Shown here piece by piece: positions 1 through 8,076 of a stretch of DNA of 17,710 nucleotides. Position 1 is the stretch's first letter; each line of letters opens with the position of its first letter. The notes beneath the pieces are model-generated. The model searched no databases and was not told the origin of the DNA. It was given only the letters and a program-made list of their open reading frames with translations. Made by a program: the position numbers and the translations under genes. The DNA lies in NCBI GenBank assembly GCA_030532815.1, contig JAUNKI010000023.1:1-17710 (forward strand), in the 5' to 3' direction. Source of the stretch: Leptotrichiaceae bacterium (GTDB lineage Bacteria > Fusobacteriota > Fusobacteriia > Fusobacteriales > Leptotrichiaceae).

Positions 1-57
1 TTATACATTTATTTTCAAAATAAAGCAAGTGTTTTTTTATAATTTTACTGAAATTTT

Positions 58-405
58 TTATAAATATTTTTTTTTACTTTTCTGTTCACTTATAATCCAG
101 TTCCCTTTTTCTTTAAGGAACTTTAAAATTAGACCCTTGTTTGTATTTTTTTCTTCTGAAACTTTCTTTCCGATTATAACTTCAGCTTCAGTATCTGATA
201 TGTAGTTGATTTTTTGAAGTTCGTATTTTGAAACGGGATAAATTATTTCTTCTATTCTTTTTTTTATTTCATTTTCTATTTGAATATTATTTTTCCTGAT
301 TTCCTGTTTTGATAATCTGACAGTTTTCTCCTTATCAGTTTCATAATCTGCAGTAAAAGCCTGTAATGAAATTGTTGTTGAAATTAAAATTGCAAGTTTT
401 TTCAT
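58..405 (-). CDS. Small exported protein of unknown function
   Basis: 115 residues. The N-terminus (MKKLAILIST, then a short hydrophobic run ending AFTA) looks like a type I signal peptide with cleavage near residue 19, so the mature protein of about 96 residues probably lies in the periplasm. The rest is highly charged: a Lys/Glu-rich, probably helical stretch over residues 25-55, then an alternating hydrophobic pattern over about 60-105 (INYISDTEAEVIIG, GLILKFLKEKGNWIIS) that resembles the strands of small NTF2-like or lumazine-binding-like folds. That resemblance is only a guess and I recognise no family. The start is supported by AGGAGG seven bases upstream. It lies downstream of the efflux operon on the same strand but behind a terminator-like hairpin, so it is probably a separate transcript. 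Confidence 0.75.
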   Translation of the reverse strand: MKKLAILISTTISLQAFTADYETDKEKTVRLSKQEIRKNNIQIENEIKKRIEEIIYPVSKYELQKINYISDTEAEVIIGKKVSEEKNTNKGLILKFLKEKGNWIISEQKSKKKYL

Positions 406-445
406 ATATTGCCCTCCTAATTTTTTTTATTTTCATTGTAATAAA

Positions 446-454
446 ATTTTAGCA
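446..454 (-). promoter_or_regulatory. Possible extended -10 promoter for the 58-405 gene
   Basis: On the minus strand the sequence reads TGCTAAAAT, an extended -10 (TGn followed by TAAAAT), about 40 bases upstream of the start codon at 405 and downstream of the hairpin at 519-544. There is no good -35 hexamer. In DNA this AT-rich such matches arise easily by chance. Confidence 0.3.
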
Positions 455-518
455 CTTCAATATTAGAAAAAATTTATTTTAAAATTGTTTCCGTCTGTGC
501 TTTGATAAAGTATTTTCA

Positions 519-544
519 AATAAAAAGGCAGAAGCCTTTTTATT
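519..544. terminator. Hairpin terminator after the efflux operon, probably bidirectional
   Basis: Perfect 11-bp inverted repeat: AATAAAAAGGC and GCCTTTTTATT around a 4-base loop. On the minus strand the right arm ends in CCTTTTTATTT, giving the U-rich tail of an intrinsic terminator. It lies 185 bases past the end of the PII-like gene (729) and before the gene at 405. The rest of the 406-728 gap is plain AT-rich DNA in which I see no gene. A second, competing hairpin overlaps this one (528-555). Confidence 0.6.
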
Positions 545-728
545 TCAACTTCTGCTGCTTTGTAATTTTTTAAGATTATTTTTATTTTCTTTGACAAAAT
601 TTTTTTATTTATTGACAATATTCAAATTTCCTATATAAAGTCCGTTTTACTTTTAAATTTTTTTGATATTTATATAAAGAATACAACTGTCAGAAATATA
701 AACATAATATTTTTCTATTCAGGAAAAT

Positions 729-1025
729 TTACAGCACCATATCATTAATAGGAATAAGAACAGCACCCATGGAAATCATATGCCCTACATCTATTTTCAT
801 TTTTTTTATAATTCCCATAATTTCCTCTCCCTGCTCGTCTTCCACATAAGCTATAAGTATGCTGTCAGTTCCCGGCCATAGGTGACTGTTAAAATGTTTC
901 AGATGTTTTCCCCAGTCACTAAAAACCTCAGGAATGAGTATATATTTTTCCAATCCGTATTCTGTTAATTCTTCTTTTATTTTTTCAAGAAAAAAGGAAT
1001 CAAAATACACTTCCAGTCTTTTCAT
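729..1025 (-). CDS. PII-like regulatory protein linked to an RND efflux operon
   Basis: 98 residues from the start MKRLEVYFDS. That ATG (1023-1025) is preceded by AGGGAG eleven bases upstream; a TTG further up at 1085 would add 20 residues but has no ribosome binding site. Length and pattern fit a PII/ferredoxin-like fold: strand (KRLEVYFD), helix (FFLEKIKEELTEYG), strand (KYILIPEVF), a loop with H41, H44 and H48, PGTDS at 51-55, strand (ILIAYVED), helix (EEIMGIIKKMK), and a last strand. It follows the pump gene by 109 bases on the same strand. PII-superfamily members outside nitrogen control are known next to heavy-metal RND systems, so a role as ligand sensor or modulator of this pump is a reasonable inference. 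The histidine-rich loop could bind metal, which is unproven. No nucleotide-binding Walker motif is expected or seen. Confidence 0.7.
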   Translation of the reverse strand: MKRLEVYFDSFFLEKIKEELTEYGLEKYILIPEVFSDWGKHLKHFNSHLWPGTDSILIAYVEDEQGEEIMGIIKKMKIDVGHMISMGAVLIPINDMVL

Positions 1026-1093
1026 AACTTTTATCACTCCCTGTTTTAATAGTTTTAAAAGCAAAAGTGTAAACGCATGCTTCAATTCTCAAT

Positions 1094-1119
1094 TATAATA
1101 TAACTGTTACTATATTATA
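1094..1119. promoter_or_regulatory. AT-only dyad between the pump gene and the PII-like gene
   Basis: Perfect 9-bp inverted repeat, TATAATATA and TATATTATA, separated by 8 bases (ACTGTTAC), inside the 109-base gap between the pump stop codon and the PII-like gene. Both arms contain a TATAAT or its complement, so the site could be a -10 element, an operator, or chance. No -35 matching the consensus was found at the right distance. Confidence 0.3.
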
Positions 1120-1134
1120 CCTCATTTTTAAAAA

Positions 1135-4100
1135 TTATGCTTTTTTAAGTTTTCTTTTTTCAATTCTTTTTTCTTTTTTTTCTTCAACTATTAAATACAG
1201 CACAGGGATAAATATCAACGTCAGCAAAGTAGAAAATGACAATCCGAACATTACGGCTACCGCCATTCCCTGATAATAACCCGCACTTCCTCCGCCTATT
1301 GCCAGTGCCATCGGTATCCACCCGAGTACTGTTGTCAGCGTCGTCATAAGTATCGGACGCAGTCTTGATCCTCCGGCTTTAACAAGGGCTTCCTTTACGG
1401 TCATTCCTTTCTGTCTCATGCCCGAAACAAAGTCAAGCAGTACTATAGCATTATTTACAACCATTCCCATAAGCATTATTATACCTATCATGACAAACAT
1501 ACTCAGCTGTACTCCGGTTACAACCATTCCCACTATTACTCCTATTACGGATAAAGGTAATGAACTCATTATAAGGAGCGGAAGTATGAAAGATTCAAGC
1601 TGCACCGCCAAAACTATATATATAAGTACTACTGAAAGTCCGAGGGCATTTGCCATTTCCCCTCCCATTTCTTCCTGATTTTTGGCATTTCCTGCTGAAG
1701 CAAGTTTGTATCCTGTAGCCGGATTGGACTTTTTAAATGACTCATTTACAAATTTGGCTGCATCGTTAAATCCTTTGGAACTGTCAAGATTCAATCCTAC
1801 TGTTACGATTTTTATTCCGTTATATTTACTTATTGCTGAAGCTCCTTCCACCTGAATGAGTTTTGCAATGTCTCCTATCCTCACAAAAACGCCGTCTTCG
1901 GCTTTAACTTCCAAATCAAGAATTTTTTCAAGAGAGTTTCTGTACTTTTCTTCAATCTGCAATGTTACATCAAGATTTTCAGTTCCTTCTGTAATTTCAA
2001 TGGGAGCTATTCCCAATACCGACATATTCAGCATTGTTGTCAAATCAGTAACATTTATACCGTAACTTTCGGCTTTTTCCCTGTTCACTTCCAGTCTCGC
2101 CTGAGGATTTCCTCCTTCTGTGGAGGATTTTACATCTTTCATCCATCTTTCCTTTTTTATTTCTCTAATCATAAAGTTTGCTATTCTGTTCAGTTCATCA
2201 GCATTATTTCCTTCTATCTGGAATGAATAATCCTTGTTGGCATTGGCACTGGTAGTTTCTTCAGAAGATAAAGTCAGATTTACGTCAGGCATATCTCTGA
2301 GTTTTTCTCTTATCCTGTCCATAGCCTTAAATGTACCTTTTTTCACCCTTACGTTCACTATTGCAGCATCTTTTCTCGATATTGAATAGAAACTTTCAGT
2401 TACTTCATCATTTTTAACTGTTTCTTCTATCTTTTTTGTTATTTCATAGGATTTTTCCAAATCAAGCCCCGTAGCAAGGGAAGCTACCACCGAGTATTCA
2501 CTGTTGTCTATTGTCGGAAAAAAAGATGTCTTTACTCTCGGTGCAATTACCGTCATCGTAAATATAAGCAGTACAACCGTACCGATTACAACTTTCCATT
2601 TATTTTCCAGAGAAATGGCTATTATCTTTTCGTATTTCTCTCTGAAAGAATTAAAATATTTTGCTTTTTCCTTACTTGCAAGTATTTTTTCCAGATTTAA
2701 AAATCTGCTTGACACCATAGGAATAAACAGCATTGCTACTATTATGGAAGCTCCTAAGGCAAATATTATGGAAAATGCTATTCCTGAAAATACTTCCTTT
2801 ACAAATCCGTCAAATATTATTACGGGAAGGAAAACACAGACCGAAGTCATTGTAGAAGCTATCATAGGCATTATTACTTCATTTGTTCCTCTTACGGCAG
2901 CTATCAAAGGAGGTTCCCTATATTCCTGTATATGATCAAATATATTGTCAAGAGTAACTACTGAATTATCCACAAGTGATCCTACTGCAAGAGCAAGTCC
3001 CATTAAGGAGACCAGATTCAGGGAAACTCCCTGTGTACTCAACAAAAAAAATGTAAACATTGCCGATATCGGAATTGACAATGATATAAATATCGAAGCC
3101 CTTATATCTTTCAAAAACACGAGAAGAACTATTGCGGCAATAATCAGTGCCTGTAAACCTGAACTTGTAACATTTTTTATGGCGTCTTTTACATCTATAC
3201 TGTAATCTTTTATAAGGTCATAACTCGCACCTCTGGGAAATAAGGGTTTCATTTCTTCCAACTGTTTTTTTGCAGTATCTGCTATTTCCACTATATTTCC
3301 GTCTTTTGACTTTTCAATTATTACACCTACGGCATCTTTCCCGTTCACTCTTGTGTAAGTTTCCTTTTCTTTTGTACCGTAGCTTACACGGGCTATATCC
3401 CTTAATTTTAAAGTCTGTCCGTTATCATTTGACAAAATTATATTTTCAATCTGTTCCAGTGTTTTTATTTCTCCCGATACTCTCAGGATAAATTCTTTTC
3501 CTCCATCGGTTATTATTCCCGCAGGAGTTATGGTATTTGCCTGTTTTATTTTGGAATAAATTTCCGACGGGGAAAAATTAAAGGCTTTTAATTTATAAGG
3601 ATCAAGCTCGACTTTTATCTCCCGTTCAGTTCCTCCGAATACAGAAATCCCTCCTATCCCTTTATTTCTCTGCAATGCAGGTTTCATTGTTTCATCCACG
3701 AATGAAGTCAGGACTGCTTCGTCGGCTCCTTTCAGTACTATAAACAAAGCCATTGAAGAACTCATTCCTGCTTTATCTCCTGCTCCTGATATTACAGGAT
3801 TGTCGGCATCATTTGGAAGATTATTTCTTATTTTATCTATTTCAGACTGTATTTGAACTTTTTTCGTATCGGTATCCGTTCCGAAATTAAATTGTACTAC
3901 TACTACAGAAGTTCCGAATGCAGAAGAAGTAGTTATATTTTTAATTCCGTCCACATTAAGGGAAGCTTCCTCCACTTTTTTCGTTATCTGGGTATCCACA
4001 TCTTCGGAAGTTGCCCCTGTCCATCTCGTCTGGATTACTACAAAGGGAAAGTTAAAGTCCGGTAACAATTCCTGCTTCATATTTCTCAGTGCACTGTATC

Positions 4101-4173
4101 CTGAAAAAATCATAAATACAATTATCATCGTAGTAGCAACTATTCTCTTTGTTGCAAATTCTGCTACTGTCAT
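1135..4173 (-). CDS. RND-family efflux pump, inner-membrane subunit (AcrB/HAE1 type)
   Basis: 1012 residues, full length for the family. It should export drugs or other hydrophobic compounds from periplasm or inner membrane by proton antiport, as a trimer with the adaptor and TolC-type protein encoded just upstream. Visible features: N-terminal TM1 (residues 10-28), porter domain, the TM4 segment LAVGSLVDNSVVTLDN (395-410), the 12-TM layout with two large periplasmic loops, TM10 with GMVVNNAIVLLDF (903-915), and a Lys/Arg-rich cytoplasmic tail. D402 matches the essential AcrB Asp407, but the second Asp is N403, and the AcrB Lys940 position is in an NN pair (907-908), a pattern common in the wider HAE1 group. 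GAGGAG six bases upstream fixes the start. It lies 34 bases after the adaptor gene. The substrate cannot be read from sequence. Confidence 0.93.
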   Translation of the reverse strand: MTVAEFATKRIVATTMIIVFMIFSGYSALRNMKQELLPDFNFPFVVIQTRWTGATSEDVDTQITKKVEEASLNVDGIKNITTSSAFGTSVVVVQFNFGTDTDTKKVQIQSEIDKIRNNLPNDADNPVISGAGDKAGMSSSMALFIVLKGADEAVLTSFVDETMKPALQRNKGIGGISVFGGTEREIKVELDPYKLKAFNFSPSEIYSKIKQANTITPAGIITDGGKEFILRVSGEIKTLEQIENIILSNDNGQTLKLRDIARVSYGTKEKETYTRVNGKDAVGVIIEKSKDGNIVEIADTAKKQLEEMKPLFPRGASYDLIKDYSIDVKDAIKNVTSSGLQALIIAAIVLLVFLKDIRASIFISLSIPISAMFTFFLLSTQGVSLNLVSLMGLALAVGSLVDNSVVTLDNIFDHIQEYREPPLIAAVRGTNEVIMPMIASTMTSVCVFLPVIIFDGFVKEVFSGIAFSIIFALGASIIVAMLFIPMVSSRFLNLEKILASKEKAKYFNSFREKYEKIIAISLENKWKVVIGTVVLLIFTMTVIAPRVKTSFFPTIDNSEYSVVASLATGLDLEKSYEITKKIEETVKNDEVTESFYSISRKDAAIVNVRVKKGTFKAMDRIREKLRDMPDVNLTLSSEETTSANANKDYSFQIEGNNADELNRIANFMIREIKKERWMKDVKSSTEGGNPQARLEVNREKAESYGINVTDLTTMLNMSVLGIAPIEITEGTENLDVTLQIEEKYRNSLEKILDLEVKAEDGVFVRIGDIAKLIQVEGASAISKYNGIKIVTVGLNLDSSKGFNDAAKFVNESFKKSNPATGYKLASAGNAKNQEEMGGEMANALGLSVVLIYIVLAVQLESFILPLLIMSSLPLSVIGVIVGMVVTGVQLSMFVMIGIIMLMGMVVNNAIVLLDFVSGMRQKGMTVKEALVKAGGSRLRPILMTTLTTVLGWIPMALAIGGGSAGYYQGMAVAVMFGLSFSTLLTLIFIPVLYLIVEEKKEKRIEKRKLKKA

Positions 4174-4207
4174 TCTATTCTCCTCTCTTTTGCTGCTTCC
4201 GATATGT

Positions 4208-5263
4208 TCAGTTAACTTTCTTTACTTTTTCTCCGTTCTGAACTACATTCTGCCCGTCAGTTACAATTTCCATCCCTACTGTTAATCCTTCACCTTCAAC
4301 GGCGGCAAATTTTTCATTCTGATTCAATATTTTTATCGGAATCGCTTTTGCAGCACCGTCCTGAACAATGTATACTATCTGCTCCACTCCCCTTACAACA
4401 ATGGATTCCTTAGGTATTATAATTCCTTTTTCAACTCCTGTATTTATATTTGCAGTACCGTACATACCGCTTTTTATTTCTCTGTCAGGATTGGGTATAC
4501 GTATTTTTACTGTAAACTGTCTTGTTTTCACATCTGCAGCTCCCGATATTTCGTATACTTTTCCGGAAACTTCCCTATCCAGTTCGTCTATTTTTATTTT
4601 TGCATCTGTTCCTATTTTTATTTTACTTACTGCATTCGGAGAAACTCCCACTTTTATTTCCATTTCAGATTCATTTACAATTTTAAACAGAAACTGACCT
4701 GCATTTATCTGCTGATGTCTTTCAAGGTCGAGACCCGATATTACGCCGTTTACATCTGCTTTTATTACCGACTTGCTGTTATTGTCATTTGCCAATGCAA
4801 GATTTGCACCTGCAGACTGATAATTCGTCTTGGCATTCAAATATTCGGTTTCGGTAATCAGCCTTTTCTGATACAGTTGACTGTACTTTTCATATTGGAT
4901 CCGTGCTGCATTGTAGCTTGCCGCAGCAGACTGTACATTTGATCTTGCCGCTTGATTGTCTATCCCGAGTATTACCTGTCCGGCATTTACCCTATCTCCG
5001 TTTTTTCCGTTTAATACTGTCAGTTCACCGCTTACAACTGCAACATAAGGAATCTCCTCTTTCCCTTTTATTTCAGCCCCTGCACTGTATCCCAGCGACA
5101 TATCGCTTTGACTGAGAACCTGTACTTTTACAGGACGCAGCACTTCTTCAATTTCCTGTTCCTTTTTTTTCCCGCAGGAAACTGCCGTTATAAGTATAAG
5201 CAGCAGACTTAGTATATGTATTTTTTTCATATATTCTGTATATAATGCTTTCACAGCTTTCAT
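4208..5263 (-). CDS. RND efflux periplasmic adaptor lipoprotein (HlyD/AcrA family)
   Basis: 351 residues from the ATG at 5261-5263, which has GGAGG seven bases upstream. A TTG at 5293 is in frame but lies before that site and is unlikely. The N-terminus has a hydrophobic stretch (ILSLLLILITAVSC) with Cys30 as the probable lipidation site, so it should be anchored as a lipoprotein and bridge pump and outer-membrane factor. Order of parts: first lipoyl half (about 55-95, with NGDRVNAGQVILGID), a short alpha-hairpin (about 95-155, AASYNAARIQYEKYSQLYQKR), second lipoyl half with ADVNGVISGL, beta-barrel (about 195-285), and a membrane-proximal domain ending EKVKKVN. It lies 46 bases after the TolC-type gene and 34 before the pump gene, in the usual operon order. 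Confidence 0.92.
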   Translation of the reverse strand: MKAVKALYTEYMKKIHILSLLLILITAVSCGKKKEQEIEEVLRPVKVQVLSQSDMSLGYSAGAEIKGKEEIPYVAVVSGELTVLNGKNGDRVNAGQVILGIDNQAARSNVQSAAASYNAARIQYEKYSQLYQKRLITETEYLNAKTNYQSAGANLALANDNNSKSVIKADVNGVISGLDLERHQQINAGQFLFKIVNESEMEIKVGVSPNAVSKIKIGTDAKIKIDELDREVSGKVYEISGAADVKTRQFTVKIRIPNPDREIKSGMYGTANINTGVEKGIIIPKESIVVRGVEQIVYIVQDGAAKAIPIKILNQNEKFAAVEGEGLTVGMEIVTDGQNVVQNGEKVKKVN

Positions 5264-5309
5264 ATTTTTTCCTCCGATTTTATATGTTTTCAATCATATA
5301 TTTTGAATA

Positions 5310-6584
5310 TCAGTCTAAAAATGACCCGTACTTTGAAACTAAATAATAATATCTTAATTTTGAACTTATATAATCAGTCCTGCTCTGTCTCAAATTTGCT
5401 TCTGCTCCGAGTAAATCTCTCATTGTTATCAGTCTGTAGGAATACCTTTCCCTCTCAAGCTCATAAACTTCCTCCGATTTTTCCAAAGCCGCCTTTTTGG
5501 CTTCCAGACTTTTTTCAAGAGACTGTAATTGATAATATACTTTTTTCATTCCTACTTTCAGTTCATCCAGCACTTTTTCAGCTTCAATCTCTTTTATTTT
5601 ATGATTTTTCTTAGCTTTTTCCACATCAAGCCTATTTTCTCCCCAGTCGAACAGCTGCCATGAAAAATTTACTCCTACTGTTCCGTTGTAATTTTTTGTT
5701 TTTACAGTTTCGGAAATTTTTGTCTGATTTGAAGTCCCGTATGTTACTATTCCCGTAACTTTAGGTTTCAAATCAGATTTTTCCAGTTCTATGTTACGTC
5801 TGCTTATTTCTTTCTGTCTGAGTGCCATCTGATATTCAGTATTTCTTGCTGTAAGTTTTTCAAGATCGTTTTTCAGATTGACAACCTTACTGAATTTCCC
5901 GTCAACGGCAAAAGTTACAATTTCTATATTTCCGCTGTCCTTTATTCCTATTATATTTCCCAATGCTTCCTTTGCTATTTCTATATTGGCTGTCTGTTGT
6001 ATTATATCGGCTTCTATTGCTTTCAGACTTCTTTCGGCTTCTATAAATTCAGGTTTTGTAACAAGTCTCAGTTTATATTTCTCTTTCTGTTCCTCATAAT
6101 TTCTATTTAACGCTTCTTCGGACTTTTTCAATACTTCCAGTGTATTTTCCGCTTCATACACGTCTATATACGCCTGAATAGTGTTAAGTATAGTATCTTT
6201 CCTGATTTTATCCAGAGAAAGCTCCATTAGCGACAGATAATTTTTTCCTATTTCTATACCTGATTTTATTGCACCTCCTGTGTAAATGGGCTGAGTCAAA
6301 GTCACATTATGCCCGTATGACTGATCATAGTTTCCTGAAAAGGGAGATTTTATTTCTTTAAAGTACCTGTTTGCCGTCGCATTATAACTTATTTTAAAAT
6401 AGGCATTTTTCCATGCTTTATTTACGTCAATTTTACTTTTTTCCACTTCGAGCATGCCTATTTTTATATTTTTATTATTTTTCACAGCCATTTCTGCAGC
6501 TTCCTGAACAGTTATTCTCTGCCCGAATACAGGTATTGAAAATAATATTGTTAAAATTACGGTTTTCAAGGCTTTTCTTTTCAT
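5310..6584 (-). CDS. TolC-family outer-membrane efflux protein
   Basis: 424 residues. A signal peptide (MKRKALKTVILTILFSIPVFG, cleavage before Gln22) leads into two repeats of the outer membrane efflux protein domain. Typical landmarks are TLTQPIYTGGAIKSGI near residue 95, long coiled-coil helices rich in Glu, Lys and Ala (about 125-215 and 335-395), and the second-repeat strand VNFSWQLFDWGENR followed by another long helix. The trimer should form the outer-membrane channel and periplasmic tunnel used by the adaptor and pump encoded next. AGGAGG seven bases upstream supports the start, and this site sits in the 15-base gap after the TetR gene, so the two are surely co-transcribed. Its presence shows the host has an outer membrane. 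Confidence 0.92.
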   Translation of the reverse strand: MKRKALKTVILTILFSIPVFGQRITVQEAAEMAVKNNKNIKIGMLEVEKSKIDVNKAWKNAYFKISYNATANRYFKEIKSPFSGNYDQSYGHNVTLTQPIYTGGAIKSGIEIGKNYLSLMELSLDKIRKDTILNTIQAYIDVYEAENTLEVLKKSEEALNRNYEEQKEKYKLRLVTKPEFIEAERSLKAIEADIIQQTANIEIAKEALGNIIGIKDSGNIEIVTFAVDGKFSKVVNLKNDLEKLTARNTEYQMALRQKEISRRNIELEKSDLKPKVTGIVTYGTSNQTKISETVKTKNYNGTVGVNFSWQLFDWGENRLDVEKAKKNHKIKEIEAEKVLDELKVGMKKVYYQLQSLEKSLEAKKAALEKSEEVYELERERYSYRLITMRDLLGAEANLRQSRTDYISSKLRYYYLVSKYGSFLD

Positions 6585-6599
6585 TAATTTCCTCCTGAA

Positions 6600-7193
6600 C
6601 TATTTTAAAGCATTATATATGAATTCAACTATCTGCTCTATTTTTTCTTCTCTTGTCATATTATATCTTTTTTTTAAGTCTATATTTTCGTTTAAACTTT
6701 CATCCAAAAAAAATCCTTCTATTGATAAAAGTATGAATTCCGTTACAAAACTGTCGTTATAATTCTTATTTTCAGTATTACAGCTTTTTTCCACGACATT
6801 TTTCCGAAGAAAATCCGTTGATATATCGTACATTTCCTCCATATATTCTACGACTTTTCTATCTTTCAGAAAATTGTCTATATTTTGTAAGTTTATTTTT
6901 TTCATATATTTAAAAAATATTTCACTTCTTTTATTTATAAAATCTCTTAAAATTTCTTTAGGTTCTTTTGTTATATCTGTTTCATTCATTGCTTTAATTT
7001 TTTCTTCTTTCAGTATTCCGAGAATTTCATATAAAACTTCTTCTTTCGTTTCAAAATAAGTGTAAAAATTCCCTTTGGATATTCCCAGAGCCTTTGTAAT
7101 TTCATCCACTTTTATCTGAAAATATCCGTTTTCACAGAATAATTCCAATGATTTATTTACTATCATCTGCTTTTTATTTTCCTTTTTTCCCAT
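6600..7193 (-). CDS. TetR-family transcriptional repressor of the efflux operon
   Basis: 197 residues, normal for the family. The N-terminal helix-turn-helix is clear: residues 10-50 contain the pattern SLELFCENGYFQIKVDEITK followed by ALGISKGNFYTYFETKEEVL, with recognition helix around 39-46. The C-terminal ligand domain is divergent and helical, as usual, so the inducer cannot be predicted. It is the first gene of the operon and is read through a promoter that carries a TetR-type palindrome, so autorepression with release by a pump substrate is the likely mode. AAGGAG lies eleven bases before the ATG. The gene ends 15 bases before the TolC-type gene. Confidence 0.9.
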   Translation of the reverse strand: MGKKENKKQMIVNKSLELFCENGYFQIKVDEITKALGISKGNFYTYFETKEEVLYEILGILKEEKIKAMNETDITKEPKEILRDFINKRSEIFFKYMKKINLQNIDNFLKDRKVVEYMEEMYDISTDFLRKNVVEKSCNTENKNYNDSFVTEFILLSIEGFFLDESLNENIDLKKRYNMTREEKIEQIVEFIYNALK

Positions 7194-7214
7194 TACAGAT
7201 TTCTCTCCTTTTCA

Positions 7215-7238
7215 AAAAATGACTCGCCGGTCATTTTT
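7215..7238. promoter_or_regulatory. TetR-type operator
   Basis: Perfect 9-bp arms, AAAAATGAC and GTCATTTTT, around a 6-base centre TCGCCG. TGAC...GTCA half sites with this spacing are typical of TetR-family operators. It abuts the -10 of the operon promoter and covers the expected transcription start, 22 bases upstream of the repressor's own start codon, so bound repressor should block initiation. Confidence 0.75.
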
Positions 7239-7267
7239 ATAATATTATTTTTTTTTTATTTTGTCAA
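7239..7267 (-). promoter_or_regulatory. Sigma-70-type promoter of the efflux operon
   Basis: On the minus strand: -35 TTGACA (7262-7267), a 17-base A-rich spacer, and -10 TATTAT (7239-7244). This is near consensus with ideal spacing, and the operator begins at the next base. It should drive the TetR, TolC, adaptor, pump and probably PII-like genes. Confidence 0.75.
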
Positions 7268-7383
7268 CAACTTTTTTAAAAATATTTCTTTCACAATTTT
7301 ATAAAATTTTATTTTTAGTATTCTTTAAATATAAACCTATCTATCTTTGAAACAAAAATACAATACAAAATTTTTAATTTTTT

Positions 7384-7412
7384 TTGACAATTCTGAATAT
7401 TTCTGTTCTAAA
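7384..7412 (+). promoter_or_regulatory. Candidate promoter of the META-domain genes
   Basis: TTGACA at 7384-7389 and, 17 bases on, TCTAAA (7407-7412) preceded by TG at 7404-7405 as in an extended -10. It lies about 80 bases before the ATG at 7495. The -35 is exact but the -10 is weak. The remainder of the 7194-7494 gap is AT-rich with no other structure that I see. Confidence 0.4.
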
Positions 7413-7494
7413 TCCGTATCAATTTTTCCTAAATAAAGATTTTTCAAAATTTTTTATGATATTATATTTAAAAATATATTGAAAGGAAAAAACT

Positions 7495-8055
7495 ATGAAA
7501 ATAAAACTAGGCAAACTTTTTATCTCTGCATTGATTTTTACAGTTTCCGTACATTTATTCGCCGATAACGAAACTTCGCGAAACTCGGATAAAACTGTAA
7601 ATACTGTACAATCTGAAAACACTGAAAATATGAATGAAAATAAAGTTCCTGTAAAAACAGAAACTCAAAGTTCTTCTTTAGTCAAAAAATCCAAAGCCGT
7701 ATCAACTCTGAAAAAAAAGGATATAAGTAACAGCCTCTGGAGATTGACCGATTTAGGAGAAAAAAATCTTTCTCATGAGGAAACTGAAAACGGAAAAACA
7801 ATTATTACCCTTTATCTTTCTTCTAATGGAGGCATAAACGGCGTTGCAGGGGAAAACGGCTATTTCGGGAATTACCGTCTGAACGGAAACAATATTTCCA
7901 TAAATCTTATAGGAAGCTCCTTTTCTGATGAAGCTTCGGAAATAGAAGGGGAATACCTGAATATTCTGGAAAAAGTTTCATCAGCGGAACTTAACGGTAA
8001 CATTCTGACTTTAAAATCAGGAAGGGGTACTTTAACATTTGAAAGAGTAAAATAA
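7495..8055 (+). CDS. Exported META-domain (HslJ-like) protein
   Basis: 186 residues. Residues 1-23 (MKIKLGKLFISALIFTVSVH then LFA) form a signal peptide. A Ser/Thr/Asn/Lys-rich linker (24-75) looks disordered. Residues 79-185 fit the META domain: it opens with SLWRLTDLG, has the central GVAGENGYFGNYRLNG (117-131) where the family usually has G-x-x-G-C-N-x-x-x-G-x-Y, then ISINLIGSSFSD, and a closing strand GTLTFERVK. The usual Cys is Glu120 here. META/HslJ proteins are envelope proteins linked in some bacteria to heat-shock or novobiocin resistance; the exact role is unknown. AAAGGA eight bases upstream supports the start. The next gene, a second META protein, begins 21 bases later, so the pair is an operon, divergent from the efflux operon. 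Confidence 0.82.
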   Translation: MKIKLGKLFISALIFTVSVHLFADNETSRNSDKTVNTVQSENTENMNENKVPVKTETQSSSLVKKSKAVSTLKKKDISNSLWRLTDLGEKNLSHEETENGKTIITLYLSSNGGINGVAGENGYFGNYRLNGNNISINLIGSSFSDEASEIEGEYLNILEKVSSAELNGNILTLKSGRGTLTFERVK

Positions 8056-8076
8056 ATTAGTGAAAGGAAATTTAAT

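Noticed and set aside
8..24. AT-only palindrome TTTATTTT-C-AAAATAAA near the left edge
   Set aside because: No GC pairs and no U-tract suited to terminate the gene ending at 58; such palindromes are expected by chance in this composition.
1026..1085. N-terminal extension of the PII-like protein from a TTG at 1085
   Set aside because: No ribosome binding site in front of it, whereas AGGGAG precedes the ATG at 1025, and the extension adds residues that do not fit the first strand of the fold.
2504..2935. 143-codon plus-strand frame inside the RND gene
   Set aside because: Lies wholly within a conserved membrane pump gene on the other strand; no ribosome binding site and no domain. The shadow arises from codon bias.
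5264..5293. Ten-residue extension of the adaptor from a TTG at 5293
   Set aside because: The GGAGG site lies within this extension and is ideally spaced for the ATG at 5263.
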